The translations under genes were made by a program, and so were the position numbers. A DNA stretch of 64,000 nucleotides, taken from contig OZ038422.1 in assembly GCA_964036155.1 (NCBI GenBank), positions 14,097,201 through 14,161,200 of the forward strand, read 5' to 3'. This document shows positions 51,201 to 64,000 of the stretch, in pieces. The notes below the pieces were generated by a model. That model saw only the letters and a program-made list of their open reading frames with translations. It was not told the DNA's origin and did no database searches. This DNA comes from Diploscapter coronatus. Lineage: Eukaryota > Nematoda > Chromadorea > Rhabditida > Rhabditidae. How positions within the stretch are numbered: position 1 is the stretch's first letter; every line of letters starts with the position of its first letter.

Positions 51201-52332
51201 ACTTTGGTACAATAACAGCTTCATATTATCCACTTCTGCTGCAGTAAAACTCAAAACAACATCACTGTTTAGCAGATTCAAATTAAGTTCCCTTTCACAT
51301 TTGTGCAATTATTCTGCATTCATTGAGATTGTTGCTCAACTTGCTTACAATTAAGATTTTATCATCAAAATGACGCCATCAAAAACTTTCGAAATATATG
51401 CATCTCCGCTTTCTTTTCTTATCAGCATTTGGTTTTCCAGACAAATGAATCATTGGATGAAATTTGATTCGATAATACAGTAAAAACCACTGGTAGGCAT
51501 TTTAGATCACCAAATGCTATAATAAAAATCGAATCCAAGTTAAAATTCGAGTTACTCATATATCAAAAATTATTTCAACATTTGCTCTTTATCAAATAAC
51601 ATCGATCTTTTATCTGATTATTCACTCCATTGTAAAATTTATTGATATCACTCAAAAGCTGACCTTTAGATTCAATCATTCATCTATTTACGGTTTATTG
51701 TAATCGAAATGAGTTATTTATCTTCGTGACCGCTTATTCACTTTTAATATACAAACTAAACCTCCTTCCTAAACAGCCGTATCAATTTGTACCATAAACA
51801 TTTAATTTTAAATTATTTATTCATTTTTATCGATTATTTCATATTTTATACTAGTTAAGACAAAATGAGTATATTTTAATCGCTGCCTATTCGATTTCTA
51901 TCTAAATACCCCTGTCTAGAAGAAAATGATTGATATATTTTATACAATGGCACAATTTCGAATGAATCTAGAAATGCTAAGAACACTTGCAAGATGATAT
52001 TGCAAAACTATCTTTAAGACATAAAAAGTACCGGCAATCGACAAAATTGAAAGTCACAGAAATGTAAACATAACTTAAAATGTCGCAAAAATTACAAATA
52101 AATTAGCCCGTTTCGAGTATAAGGTAATTTATGTAGAAGTAATACAATTTTAGGAAAAAACGTAAAAATAGTGAAAAATATAATTTTGACAGAAATTAAG
52201 GCAAACTGAATTTTTGCACAAAAAATTAAAAGATCTTGTCCTTCCCGCAGTCATGCAACTCTGGGGAATGTTAGGGATCCAGAGTCTTATCATTCGATCA
52301 TTTGGCCAATTCGAACAAGTCGCTCTACTGCT

Positions 52333-55300
52333 CTATATTTGGAGAGGTAGCAAGCAATCGGCCATCGATTTCGTTGTCGAGGCTCGCAGCTGAGCGTGAG
52401 TTTCCAAAACATCAATCGTTTTCGTCATATCGTCCAAATCATAGTCCAGCGTCTTGGCGCGCGTTTCAGGGATCTGAACTCATAAGCGTAATCTGGGTAA
52501 ATCGCGTTGGATTTAATTTCTAAAGGAATTTTAGAAAATATTAAAAGTTGAATCCATTGTAATTTTGGCCAATGATGCAGGGTAATTTGAAACTATGTTA
52601 GGCGTAATTTTAATTAATGACGTCAGAAAACTACCTGAGCACGATTTCTCAGCCTTGAGATGATTTGTGAAATCTGTCGCAACGCGGAGACACTTTCTTT
52701 CAGAAGAAGATAGATTTTGGCCTCGTATGCTTGAATCACCTTGTCGATTTTTTCACATTTCTAAAGGAAAAAGATTAATTTTCACCCCTTATAAAAGTGT
52801 GTCGCATTTTGCAGAATTGAACAATTTTGCAAAGGTTGAGCACAGCTCTTACCTTATCGAGTTGGTCACAAGCGTTTTCGAGCTTTTGCTCTTCCATCTG
52901 ACGACGAACACGGCATCTTTTCCAGGCGGGCATCTGAATTACGATTTTTTTCTTAAATTAGATGACCGATCCTATATGGAGCAAAATAAATAAATTTAAT
53001 GTATCATAAAGAATTTCTATTGAAACATTTGCGATTTTCTTATCTAAAACTTTATTCATTTTGCTGAAAAGTAACACTAACTCTCGTCCATTAATGAAAC
53101 CATTTCAACAATTTCTCCCAAAATGTTTCGAAACTTATCTCTCATAAATTTATAGATTTTAATTAGCCTTTTTTAAACGAAACTAGGGATTCGAAAGGAT
53201 TGATCGCAAAAAATCGTCAATACTCTCAAAATTTCGAAACCTACCTTCATCAATTCGTCGGTTTTCACGTATCTGGCTGGGGTGAAGCTGATTTCCGAGG
53301 CGATATCGTCGTTATTCTCAGAAAATTTCGGCTTTTCCTCCTTCGCCTCCATAACGCTGATCTCTAAAATTGGCTAATTTTCTTAATTATGTTAATTTCT
53401 AGATTACTTTCGATGATACTGTCTATTTTCTGGGTATTTTCCATAATTGTAGCCTTTTCTGACTTGGTAATTGGCGTGGTTGATGAGAGCTCTTTGAAGA
53501 TCAGCAAATTCTTCTCTTGGATTGAGGGAATCTGAAATTTATTTTCTTAATTTATTATTTTTTTGCTAATTTTGTTTCTATCGATTTTTTGACTATTTTC
53601 CACTGATTTTCATCAATTGTCTTATCTATCTTTGATCTTGCATCAGAAATTGAGGCGTCCGTGTAACTTTTCCCAATGGAAAATCTAAGCGGCATGCAAA
53701 GATATTACTCGACATTGAGTCATTATAACGTCTGCGATTAAATCAATTTACTCAGTGTTGCATGCGAAAACCATCCAGTTCATTTATAATCACGTTATTG
53801 ATTCGGTTTTGGCAATTTCGCCCGATAACATTAGTAATTAGTGTGAAATTTAACGAAAACTAGGCTGATTTTTAAAAATTAGATATGTTTCAAAATAGTC
53901 AAAGTTTGGGGCTTGGAACGATTTCGCATTACGAGTTCTTTTCCTATTTGTAAAATATCGAAAATTCCCATTCCATTTTTTCTTGTAATGATTATTGTGA
54001 ATTTTATCTAGGTTTCAAAATAATATAGCCTTGAAAGCTTGAAGTTACTTATTCTGATATAGCCTCAGTCATTTTTCATAAATATATTGAAATCCTCCAT
54101 CAAACTTAAACTCTCAATATGTTTCATCAAGGTTACCGTAACCCCTTACTTCTTTCAGGTATCTCTGCAGGTGTTCGGTGTGTTGGTCGACTTGGGAGAC
54201 TTTCTGCTCGATCGCCTTATGCTTTTGTCGGGCCTTGTTTCGGAGACTGTCTGAAATTGGGAGTGATTAATTTTTCCCTAATCATAATATTTTTAAGACT
54301 CCTGAGTTCTTTTTGTCTCAAAATGCTCCAAATCAAGATTCAATCTATTCAGTGGTCTTAAGAGTATTGTTTTAATCTCACTATCGCAAAAATTATAATC
54401 ATGCAGGGTTTCATTTATTGAAATGCGTATTTCGATTTTCAGAGATCTTTTTTTATGAGGCCTATTTTTCTGAGTTATGCTAGAAAATGAAATTTAATTG
54501 GTGAATCAGCTCGTCGTATCTGAATCACTTTCGTACCGGCTCGACTTTTGACTTTCTCGGCCCTCCGTCGTTGGTCGATTCGGTTCTGCGCCCGTCTGTA
54601 TTCCCTTTTCTCCTCGGGCGTCAACGTCCCGAGATTCTTCCTTTTCGGCTGGTCGTCCATTGGAGACTTTGGCGATTGAGAAGAGGTGCGTTCTGAAAAA
54701 AAAAATATCTTGGAAAATTGAATAAATTGCTAATTTTCTTCTATCTTATTTTTCTGAAAATGATTATTCGCTTAGTAATCGAACAATAAGATCAGCGTCA
54801 TTATCCAGAAAAAAAAGAATTCTTATGATTAATAAAAATCCGATAGTCGTGTTTTTTCTACCTTCCCTTACTCATGCACACGTAAACATAAGACGCTTGC
54901 ATTATTGAAGTCAGCTATTGATTTTTAGCAGTTGATGGACCTAATTTGGGATTATCCACGCTTTTTCCTCGAAGACATTTCCAATTGCATAAGAATTTCT
55001 GAAGCGGAAAAATCAGAAATGTTTTGACATTTTATCGTCCAAAATACCGAAAATAAATGAGCTTACGCGCATGTATGTACCACACTCTTTAGCTTTATGT
55101 AGCATTTCTTCGGAGGATTTTGGCTAGCAAGACCGTAGTGATTACGAAAATGCAAAAATTCTTGTCGTCCTTGTTTGAATTTTTTCCCTATCTTTCTCGT
55201 ATTCAGAATAGGATTTATGATGATCTCATATATAATTTGTAGAAAATTTTCTTTAATAATTGCTTCCTTTAATCATGATATCATTTTGTCTACTGATAGT

Positions 55301-57971
55301 CATGGCCTAGACCAAATCATCATGAACTTAAATGACATGAATGACCTTCGCAATATGATACCAAGTGAATGATCATAAACCACAAAATGATAATTCATCA
55401 ATTTTAGATCCCTTTCGAAAAGTTTTTTTTCTAATTATCATTCGTTTTCTTTCGAAGAAAATATGATAGGATGATTTTGGATAAAAAGTTGTCATCCCTA
55501 TATCCTAGGTTCTCTTAGATTTCACGAAAAAGCTCGATGCTTTCTTTTATTCCTTCAATATCTGCGATCAAAATGGGTATAACGGGGAAAATCTCCCCAA
55601 AAAAATCGAAAATATCCTTCCATCCCTACATTATCTGAAGACCATCATAAGTTCGATCTATTACTAATCAGCATTTTTCGGAAGAACAAATAGTGGTCAG
55701 AGCGTAGAGTGGACTTTCCAAAAAAATTTTCTAGAAGATAATGAAAAAATCGACCCGCTTTTTACGTTGATCCTGGATTTTCTTTATTTATCATCGTCAA
55801 CCCTTCAAAATCTAAGACCAAAGTGGGCATACAAGGAAAAGATTTTCAGAAGGTGCTCTTCATGGGGATGATTTTCAGAAAAAAAAATTCTCCTTACATT
55901 ATTCTTCAACCTCTAAGAAGATTTATCACTTTCATTTATCAACATTTTTCTTAAAAAAATATGTCTAAAGTGGAAATACCAAGAAAATGTTCATCCCTAC
56001 TTCTCCTAAAGATTCTTAGAAAGTTCGCTATTTTTATTTATTGCCGCCTTCTCTATGTTAATGAACAGGATGACCTTTAGATATGAAAATTCCCAGAAAA
56101 ATCTCTCTAGCCCTATACTTTGCCGATCTCCTAATGACACTTTTTCGGCTAATTTATTTGACTGAAAATCGAAAAGCCTTGTTCACGATCTAAGAGATGG
56201 GTACTTTCACTAGTTTAGCCCCTTTTTATTTTCTCATTCTTTCCAAGCGCTACCGTAATCTCGCACTTTTCTTCTCATTATTAGCAGCGGAGATTCTTTG
56301 CAAAAAGCAAAGAGGAAAAGGCGCCTTCGATAAAAATTTCATCAAATTAAGAATCGACGCAATAGTGACGTCTCTTTTACAACAGATTATGCGCATTTTT
56401 GTAAGCAACTTCCCAAATGATACGCTGATAAATATAATTGTAGAATGATGAGAAAGTATTGCATTGCGACATGATTACTTTTAGGCGAAGTGATAATAAA
56501 ATTTACGGAGTATATTTTAGGAAATTGCAAATTTTTGATGAGATCAAAATTAAATGATATCGCTGCATTTAAGGAAGTCATGCTATTTACAAAATAGTGA
56601 ATATCAAAATGAGAAAAAGTGAAGTTTTATGCTATTCAATGAATGAAAAATCACGATATTTCGCTTCTCTAAAGTTAAATATCTTTAAAGAACGAGAAGT
56701 GAATGACTGAAATGAACGTCAAAAATGCCTGTATTGTCATCGGAAAAGGGCTCTCTAGCGTCAATCAGCCATGCAAACTGCTATTTTACAGTCAAAATTA
56801 CGAATCTTTTTGATAAAAATTCAAAATTCGCCATCTTTTTCACTGCAAAATATTAGCGTATTCCCAGCATAGTACTTCCCATTTTGTTCGCTTTATAAAC
56901 AAAAACCAGCGAAAATTAGCAATGCTGCGTAAACTTTCGAAAATCCATGAAAACTTTATCATCTTTAGGGCTTTGATAATATTCTGGAGCTGAATAAAAA
57001 ATTTGGAATTTGATTGCCACTTTGTAAAGTTCATCAAATATTCCTTATCAAAAATACTTCCTTTTCAAAATTAATGAATTTTTCAAGAAAATGAACATTA
57101 CGTTTTAAAATTTTGAATAACCTAGCTAAATTTTACTTACTAGAGCAATTTTTAAAGAAAATTCAATGAGCTTACCATTTTGTGGTGGTGAACTCGACTG
57201 AGCGTCATCATGGTATTCTGGCGAAGATCGATACGTACTATAATTCAATTTTTAACTACTGTAATTCTATTCTACTTGATTTTTCACCATTTGAGAGTAA
57301 CCCGAAAAAGTACTGATATTGATACAACGTGGTAGAAAATCATAGATAAAATGAAGACGATAGAAAGTAAAGGTACTTTGCCACCTTCTAGCATCTTTTG
57401 GAGTTTCATTTGTCAATAATTTCTCAGATTTCTAAACAAAAACTTCAGCAATGATCTGAAGACTATTTGATAATTTTGGCTTGTTCAAAAAGAATCTTAA
57501 AAAGTCAAATAAAACTTTATTTTATTAAAGCAAATAAATTTTGAAACTTACATCGAGGAGCTAGGGCTTTTCGCCAAGTCGTCATATTTTGGCTCATAGT
57601 TAGTCGTAAAAATTGGCTCCGACACTTGTATGACGCTTACGGTGCTCTCTTGGGGGTACAGCGTTGTAGAATATGCGGAATACGGTACTGTTTGAATCGG
57701 GATGTTCAATGGATAGGCATTTAGCGTGACGGGGATATTGTATGTGCCCTGAAATTAAACTCAAATTAATTTTTACCATGAAGTCAAAGTGTTAGTGTGT
57801 CTCAACATTTTTGCACTCGCAATCAGGGTTAAATTTAAGCTCAAAATCAAATAATAAAAATGAATACGGTACCTGATAGGATTGGGGGATAATTTGCAAA
57901 TTTGCATACGACACGGTATTCCCATTATTCCCATCCAGTTGAAGCAATTCTGTAGATGGGTCCATAATCAT
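52333..57971 (-). CDS. basic, coiled-coil nuclear protein, bZIP-like
   Basis: A 401-aa protein from ten exons: 57971-57873, 57748-57552, 57237-57176, 54692-54537, 54250-54150, 53531-53408, 53363-53245, 52933-52853, 52760-52635 and 52473-52333, all in phase, stopping at TAG. Residues 1-130 are Ser/Pro/Tyr-rich and look like an activation region. Residues 145-171 are a basic helix (EEKREYRRAQNRIDQRRRAE, then KVKSRA) with the N-R-x-x-Q-R spacing of Yap/AP-1-type bZIP basic regions. A charged helix follows (to about 203) with Leu at the first zipper position, but later heptads lack Leu. A second basic patch (WKRCRVRRQ, about 289-297) leads into a long coiled coil to about 355. So it is probably nuclear and DNA-associated, but a divergent or false bZIP is possible and I do not recognise an orthologue. 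The 44-nt intron 6 is the shortest in the window. Confidence 0.8.
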
Positions 57972-57975
57972 AAAT

Positions 57976-57985
57976 CTAAATATGC
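57976..57985 (-). promoter_or_regulatory. candidate SL trans-splice acceptor of the bZIP-like gene
   Basis: On the minus strand ATATTTAG ends four bases before the ATG at 57971 (leader ATTT). So short a leader after an acceptor, with no upstream exon in sight, suggests trans-splicing. Confidence 0.45.
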
Positions 57986-60900
57986 TAGTTTTAGTCAATA
58001 TAAATTTTAAGCAGTAATTCCAAAATAAAAGAATATTCAGTAGCCTTCAGATTTTAAAAGGCAAGAAGTGAGATGAGAAAAGAAATATCGTAAATCTTAC
58101 TTATATCTACAAAATTTCAAGTGAGTTACGATATTCCTCCATTTCAAATTTCACTGTCTTAATATCGCGAGATGAGAATTGTTCGAAATACTTTAACGGT
58201 ACAAGGTTTAAGATACCCGCGGGCGGGCGGGCAAGCAATTAGAGCATAGAATGAAGAAATAACGGACTTTATCAGCGTCGAACAAACTGCAATAAGAGAA
58301 AATGATAAGGAACAAATGTGCTTATAAATGTTAGCATAAAATGCCTAATGATGGCATGAAAAAGGGTTTCGAAACATGCTATGAATCATAAATCAAAATC
58401 ATGATTTTCGTAGTCGTAAAGGTAGACTAAAGTCAAATGACAACTGATTTCTCATCCTTGCTTTCATGGCTCAGTTACAAGTGGTCAGTGATATCACTTT
58501 TTGAACAATCGAAAGTTCAAACCCAGTTGCAGCGCGAGTTTTTGCCAGAAGCCAGTTAACAACGCGTAACCACTGTTCGCGCGAACAACTTGCTTATAGA
58601 AACCGACCGAGCTTGTTTATGTTTGATGATAAAATATTTGGTCAAATATTTGCGAATATTCCAAATCATGAGATTCGATTATTCAAGCGTCAGAAAATGC
58701 ATATTGTGCATATGATGATGAAACATAAATATGCAGGATTTCAAAACTATATTTGGAAATTTATATTTTTTCGAGTATAATCTAAGAAGTTAAAATAAAA
58801 CTCGGGAAAAGCAAAAATTATCGAAATAATAACTTTGAAAAATAAGAAAAAATATTTTATATTGAATTTCTAAGTTTTCGAAAATTCAAAAATTTCTTAT
58901 ACTTTTCGAAGAATCTAAAAATTATGTCGCATAGTAGCATCAGAGGCATCGGGAAAAGGATGCCAAAAATGAACTGATTGTTAGACAAAGGAAGAATGAA
59001 GGACTTTAGCCTAATTAATCCTGTTCTTCAACCGCTATTTATATATCTGCTATCACTTAGTAATACTTAATAATAATTTAATAGCGACGGCAATTATTTT
59101 TAAAACAAACTTAATAGCAAACAGTTGATATCATTTCATTCTTTAAACATTCCACACATTCAATCTACCCGTGTTCTGCGTGATAAGCGTGGAAAAATCA
59201 AAATATCAGGTAAAATGCTAGGGGTGTGTCGCGTTATCAATAATGCCAATTGTAGAATTATCACATTTTTGAGCAAGGAAGTTTAGGGCCACAGGAATTC
59301 ACCATAACCCGAATTCTTCCGAGCATATTTTGGGCAGAATTGTTATGATTTCATTTTTCGGATCAGAATATGTGGGAAAAATTTTTTTCATAAGATAAAC
59401 TATTAGACGAAAACATTTCTATCAAAACCGAGACAAAAAGAATCTTGATAATGGTAAGATAAAATATTTATGTCAAAATGATATTTAATCTAAAGTTTTA
59501 AAAATAGCTAAGAATAAAAGGACAATGAATTTCGATATAAAGGGATATGAAGCGATAGCTAGAGATTTGGAGGCAATAATTCTTATTCTTTCACCAGGTC
59601 TAGCCTCCCTTCCTATCTGCGATTAGGCCCCGCCCCCATCATGAAATTGTGAAATAGTATGAGAACGAAAGATGGTTGTGCGAAACGGCTGAACAGAACG
59701 CTTGCGTTTTACGCCAAAAATTGCTCAGGTTTCTTAAAGTTGGCCAATTTATAACAAGTCAGAGCGAGAAGGAATTTCGAAATATCGAAATCGATGAAAC
59801 AACAGATGTAAAATTCGAAAAAAAAGTGAAGAAATATGTGTGTATTTTGTGAAATTTTTCAAATTGGGAGAATCGAGAAAGTTCGAATTTCAAAATAGCT
59901 TCCTAATATGAGTAAGATTATCAGAATAGAATGATCTAAATATTATTAATATTAAAGAGGTTGGTGAAATGAGTAAAATTACTGCTGATATCATTTCTAA
60001 ATTAAATTATAAATTAGAATCGCTATCTGAAAAATAAATACTCGAAAAATCGCTAGAATAAGCATCTTTTCTAGACTATGACGAATCGCATACTTTATAT
60101 TTGTTAATTAAGTGACCATTTTTACACATATGATAATATAAAATTAATAAACTATCGACTTTCTGCTAACTCCTCTCAGAAATCGAAATTTTTAGGCTAT
60201 GCTTACGCGTCTGTCTCGCAAATAGTGTGTATTGATCAAATCAATGGAAGGGCGAAAATGAATGAGTGGCCAGATATGCGTCAAAGCTTCAGACCAAGTG
60301 AAGATGCGAAGATTTGCCAAGATTCGCCTATCATCTTCAGAATGAGAACATAGCTTTTAAAATTTGATTTATTATATTTTTCATCATTCTATGAAAAGCG
60401 AGACATAATGACCAAGGAAGATCTAGCTTGCTTGGATTTTTCAAATTATAAAGATTGATTTTTAGTGATACAAACTTTTAACAAAATCGCATTTTTTAAT
60501 ATTTTTGATGATAAAATTGGTATTTTGTATCATTCTTATGACGAAAGTCGTCATGACTAACATGATGATTTAGTAATGTTACATAACTTTTTCTCGTCGA
60601 TTTCAAGACTATTTTCAGATGAAAGAATCACCGAATAAGATAAATCTCTTCTCAAGGCAGAATTAGCAAAACTAACGGGCTATGACTAATTTTGGGCATT
60701 TCAGCGGGAGTGGTTTAGCAATGACTTGAAGAAAGCTGTAATAAGTTAGAAATGATATTTTATCATATCTATCTTTCTGGTAAGATTTTTACGATGGAAG
60801 AAAATCAATCAAGAAACACAGTAGCTGTTTCTGAAGAAGAAAATCGTAGGAGTTCACTTTTCAATCTACCCTTATACTATTTCATATGGTCTTACATTTT

Positions 60901-61894
60901 TAGGTAGGATTTTTCTAAATGGCAATCTTTAGCGAGACAATAATTTTGAGTTAAAACCATCAGAATGGTGATTCAATGATGAGTAAAAATTAGTGGAAAT
61001 GATTAATTTTGTTTCGCGATTTATGGCAAACACTCCGAATGTAATAGGTACGATAATAGCGTTATAAAAATCACTAGATGTAGAAGTGAAAATCAATAAG
61101 TTCCATTTTCTCAGGTAGTTTTGCTAGCTTCGCACTTAAATATAAAAATAACAAAGTTAATAATAAATAAAGGCATGACTCCATTTTTGAAGTGGATAGA
61201 CAAGGCCATCGGACAACAAAGGTGAAAAATCACAGACAAATCCGAAGAAAAAGAAAAGGTAGAACCGCGTCTCACTTTTATAAATTTGACCGAATCAGTA
61301 AACTTGCGGCGCACTTTAATTCGAAACAGAACGATAGTATCAAACCAGAGTAAAAATGCGCTCTAATGTTAAAATTTAAGAAATCAGATACGAAAACCTA
61401 GCATTGCAGCCGATTTTCCAGAGAGGCGATCCTCGGATTTTTTAGCCCAATGAAAGCACAGATCAAAATTCCCGGTCTGATGTCACTTTTCTGTAAATCC
61501 TGTCGGCCGGGGTTTTAATCTACCGTCTGAATTATTTTAGGCGCCATGGACACCCGATATTTGCACAGACAATCATAGTTAAGTCCAAATATAGCTATAC
61601 GGACACGGGCAAATTCCAAATACACCCCCATCTTAGGGAAGAGAAACAATGAATGTGTGATCTCTCATTATGTGGTTACGGATAGGACAATGATAGCTGG
61701 CTGGGGTGATTTTGGGACGAATACAAAGCGAATAACACCGACGCATTTGTAATCGATGACTATTTTTACAATTATCCTCAAACAATATCACAAAGTTTTG
61801 CTGTATATGTTATTTGGGAAAGTGTAAATATCTTTTTGACAATGACAGCGATAATAAAATACGTCTTTCACTTTGAAGGAACATTATAAAATCG

Positions 61895-61912
61895 CACACA
61901 CACACACACACA
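61895..61912. repeat. (CA)9 microsatellite
   Basis: Nine uninterrupted CA units, visible directly. Confidence 0.95.
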
Positions 61913-62883
61913 ATCAATAAACATTGCTAATTTCAACTGCACGTGAGCAACATTCAATTTGATAAAGTTTTGAAAGTTTGAGTAAAGAAAAATTGCGACA
62001 TTGCTATGATAACAAGTCTTGAAGAGAAGGTAACGCGAATAATTATGTAACAATGACACGATACCGATCATCACTGTCATTGTCAATGCGAATTGAAGCG
62101 CTGTTATCAAGGCCAAAAAGTAGCAAACCGGATACAGATAAAGAAGAAAATGAGTTAACTTTACAATAACTTAAATAGAGTATAGGCGGAAAGCATTGCA
62201 ATTTTATGGTCCTTATTGTGAAGAAGCAAGTTTTAATTGGACAATCAAATTGGAATAATTTAAGAAGGACTGTGTCATGTCATGGTTTCTTCAGGGTGCA
62301 TGTAAGAAGCTGAGTAAACTTTACAGCAATCCCAAGTAGATTGTAGGTTTAAAGAACAAATAAGGTAGAATGTCATTTCAAGTTGGCCTTTTCTCAGGTC
62401 CAAACCACCCGGACTGGATGAACATTCGCGAGACGGGATGAAGTCCACCTCTAAAGCGTCATGAGAATGTAATAAAGATATCAAGATACAATAAAAATAA
62501 TGCAGAAGAAGAGTCAGCTACGAAAATCTGACTAAATTCTTCTCCTTTTCTATAATATTTCTTTAATGCTTTATGACTTGATCTCTCTCGACCGTCGTGC
62601 AAAAAATTAGCGCTTAGAAAAAGCGTCGGGTCGAAACTGAATCTTTAAATCTCGCGCAGAAGAAGAAAAGAGGCGGACGAAAAAAATCACTTGTGCCCCA
62701 AAAAAGTGAGTGCGCACGCAGCGATACCTTCCAGAAGTCATGAAAATACGGAAAAAATGCGCCCGCGCGCAAGCATGACGAAACTGATCCAAGGCGCCTG
62801 AAGCCGGACTATGATACGTTTTTGCCAGATAGAGATATCATCTCTACGGATAGCGCCCTTTTAGAAGATCAAAGGTATGGTGG

Positions 62884-62898
62884 GAGAGAGAGAGAGAG
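62884..62898. repeat. (GA)n microsatellite
   Basis: About seven uninterrupted GA units, visible directly. Confidence 0.9.
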
Positions 62899-62991
62899 GG
62901 AGAAGTAGCAGTGACAGAAACTAGAGGGACAAAATTGATAAAAGATTGACGGCAAAGCCCGCGCGCACCCGCGTTAGGGCTTCAAGGAAGT

Positions 62992-63010
62992 GGAAGGAAG
63001 GAAGGAAGGA
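62992..63010. repeat. (GGAA)n microsatellite
   Basis: Nearly five uninterrupted GGAA units, visible directly. Confidence 0.9.
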
Positions 63011-63319
63011 ATCGAAGAAGAAGAATCACCCGAAAGAGGGCGAACTTATCGCATTATCGATTAGAACCTGTTCGAAGATGTTTATGAAGGTGAAGAGATA
63101 TTCAGTTGCCCGGCCCCGGGGCATTACTAATTTTATCCACCTTCACAGATACGTAAATGTACAAAGGCGTTAAAACTATCGGCCCGAATTCACTTCCTCT
63201 GGATATGTGGAGACTGGGTAAGAATTTTCCAATCTGGAATCTGCGATGCGAAAACGATCAAAAATCTTGGATAGATTTAGGCCTGGCTATTTTCATGAGT
63301 TAACAAATTTGATAATTAA

Positions 63320-63340
63320 TAGTAGTAGTAGTAGTAGTAG
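63320..63340. repeat. (AGT)7 microsatellite
   Basis: Seven AGT units, nearly all perfect, visible directly. Confidence 0.95.
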
Positions 63341-64000
63341 GGTTTTTGGCCTCTTTGTTAGTCGCGATCCACTCAACAGTGACTGAATGCAGGATAATGA
63401 TTCGGAACCCCTTTTCACTTGTCTTCCTGATCACATATTCTCACTGAACAACACACTGATTTTGGTTATCGGTGTTTATTGCGTAGAGTGAAGAGTGGTA
63501 CTGAGATTGGGTTGGGATCAACGAGAAATGAGATGCTGGGAAATTCTAATTTTGTGGAATGGAATATTCGGCCCGCACAAAGAGGTACTGTAAATCAGAC
63601 TACAAGAATATCTCGCTTTGTTCCATATTCCAATTTTTCAAGTTAGTATCCTCCAATAGTCCTTCAAGATTCAAAGTAGATTTAGGTTAGATACGATATG
63701 CAATTTCGAAAGAGTGTGATGGTACGATCTCATCAATTTTGCATTCAAGGTTGATGTTTGACTATCGAAAAACGATAAGGGATCGAAGTACAAGAATTCT
63801 TGCTATTTTGTCCATAAATCTTGAAGATGCAATGCAATGCACGGTTATTCCTAGTGTATTAGAAAGGACGAAATAGCACCCAAAAATGAGAGGCTGGTCT
63901 AAACTCGCTATTTTTCTCCCCTTTCGGCTTACATGATTTTGGGTCCTACTATGAAATTGGTTTTCCGGAGAATAATATTGATTTGATGCGGTTCTTTAGA

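Larger units (their letters stand above)
42061..52332. other. 10-kb gene-free region
   Basis: No gene could be supported. The first kilobase (42.0-43.2 kb) is GC-richer and purine-rich and contains a strong hairpin (42261-42297) in the nlf-1 upstream region. Further on are an inverted-repeat element (43412-43550), a CT-rich block with ACTATTTCTC motifs (46318-46640), and tRNA-like fragments (48203-48275, 49130-49215). Several 60-170 codon frames (such as 42339-42857 minus, 44342-44629 plus and 45125-45409 minus) have no recognisable domain or flanking splice pattern. Confidence 0.5.
57986..64000. other. 6-kb gene-free region
   Basis: No supported gene. The region holds the promoter of the bZIP-like gene, a perfect 7-bp-stem hairpin near 58502-58523 (TTTGAAC with GTTCAAA), microsatellites at 61895, 62884, 62992 and 63320, and GC-rich patches with the 10-mer CCCGCGCGCA near 62762 and 62958. 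The 62275-62484 minus frame is open but has no start or splice context I trust. Confidence 0.5.

Noticed and set aside
53692..53765. GCATGCAA with an inverted copy 58 bp away, between exons of the bZIP-like gene
   Set aside because: Only 8 bp and itself partly palindromic; weak compared with the other elements.
58460..58540. Possible tRNA-like sequence with TGGCTCAGT and AGTTCAAACCC
   Set aside because: The stems do not fold as a tRNA; the B-box-like part belongs to a simple 7-bp hairpin.
62275..62484. Minus frame containing DFIPSRECSSSPGGLDLRK
   Set aside because: Complex-looking protein sequence, but no in-frame start or convincing splice sites within 500 bp.
1..64000. CRISPR arrays, bacterial operons, prophage or viral genes
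   Set aside because: Spliced genes and intron structure show animal nuclear DNA; no spaced identical repeats, transposase or viral reading frames were seen.

Overview
This is nuclear DNA from a nematode, most likely a rhabditid. The evidence is the gene content (an EAT-20-type Crumbs protein and an NLF-1/FAM155 protein), the many short AT-rich introns (44-60 nt) with TTTCAG-like acceptors, and leaders that look trans-spliced. The DNA is AT-rich and sparsely coding. Six spliced genes carry 7,656 coding bases, about 12% of the window. All six models were built by hand, and every exon junction keeps phase.

Layout: 1-3742 has no gene and holds a Tc1/mariner-like MITE (2051-2237). 3743-5648 (-) is a 223-aa four-pass membrane protein with a probable GC-AG intron. 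5.7-12.6 kb has no gene. 12639-23753 (-) is an 871-aa EAT-20/Crumbs-like protein in 17 exons. Inside its longest intron, on the opposite strand, lies a complete 11-exon seven-transmembrane receptor gene (16786-18658, 374 aa). 23.8-32.1 kb has no gene and is full of purine-rich repeat arrays. 32104-33221 (-) is a 190-aa bHLH-type regulator. Two inverted-repeat elements (33520-33726 and 34696-35055) separate it from 35261-42060 (-), a 487-aa NLF-1/FAM155 protein that carries a hAT-like MITE in an intron. 42.1-52.3 kb has no gene. 52333-57971 (-) is a 401-aa basic, coiled-coil, bZIP-like nuclear protein. 58-64 kb has no gene.

The genes are not an operon: spacing is in kilobases and each has its own upstream region. 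The two confidently named genes act at the plasma membrane. EAT-20 is an apical, pharyngeal Crumbs-type protein. NLF-1 is an ER factor that delivers the NALCN/NCA sodium leak channel. I recall both C. elegans orthologues as X-linked, which would make this an X-derived block.

The least explained structure is a dispersed, roughly 40-bp purine-rich composite repeat. An AAATAGTATG-type start alternates with an AAATATCACGG-type start. It recurs across the gene-free DNA on both strands.
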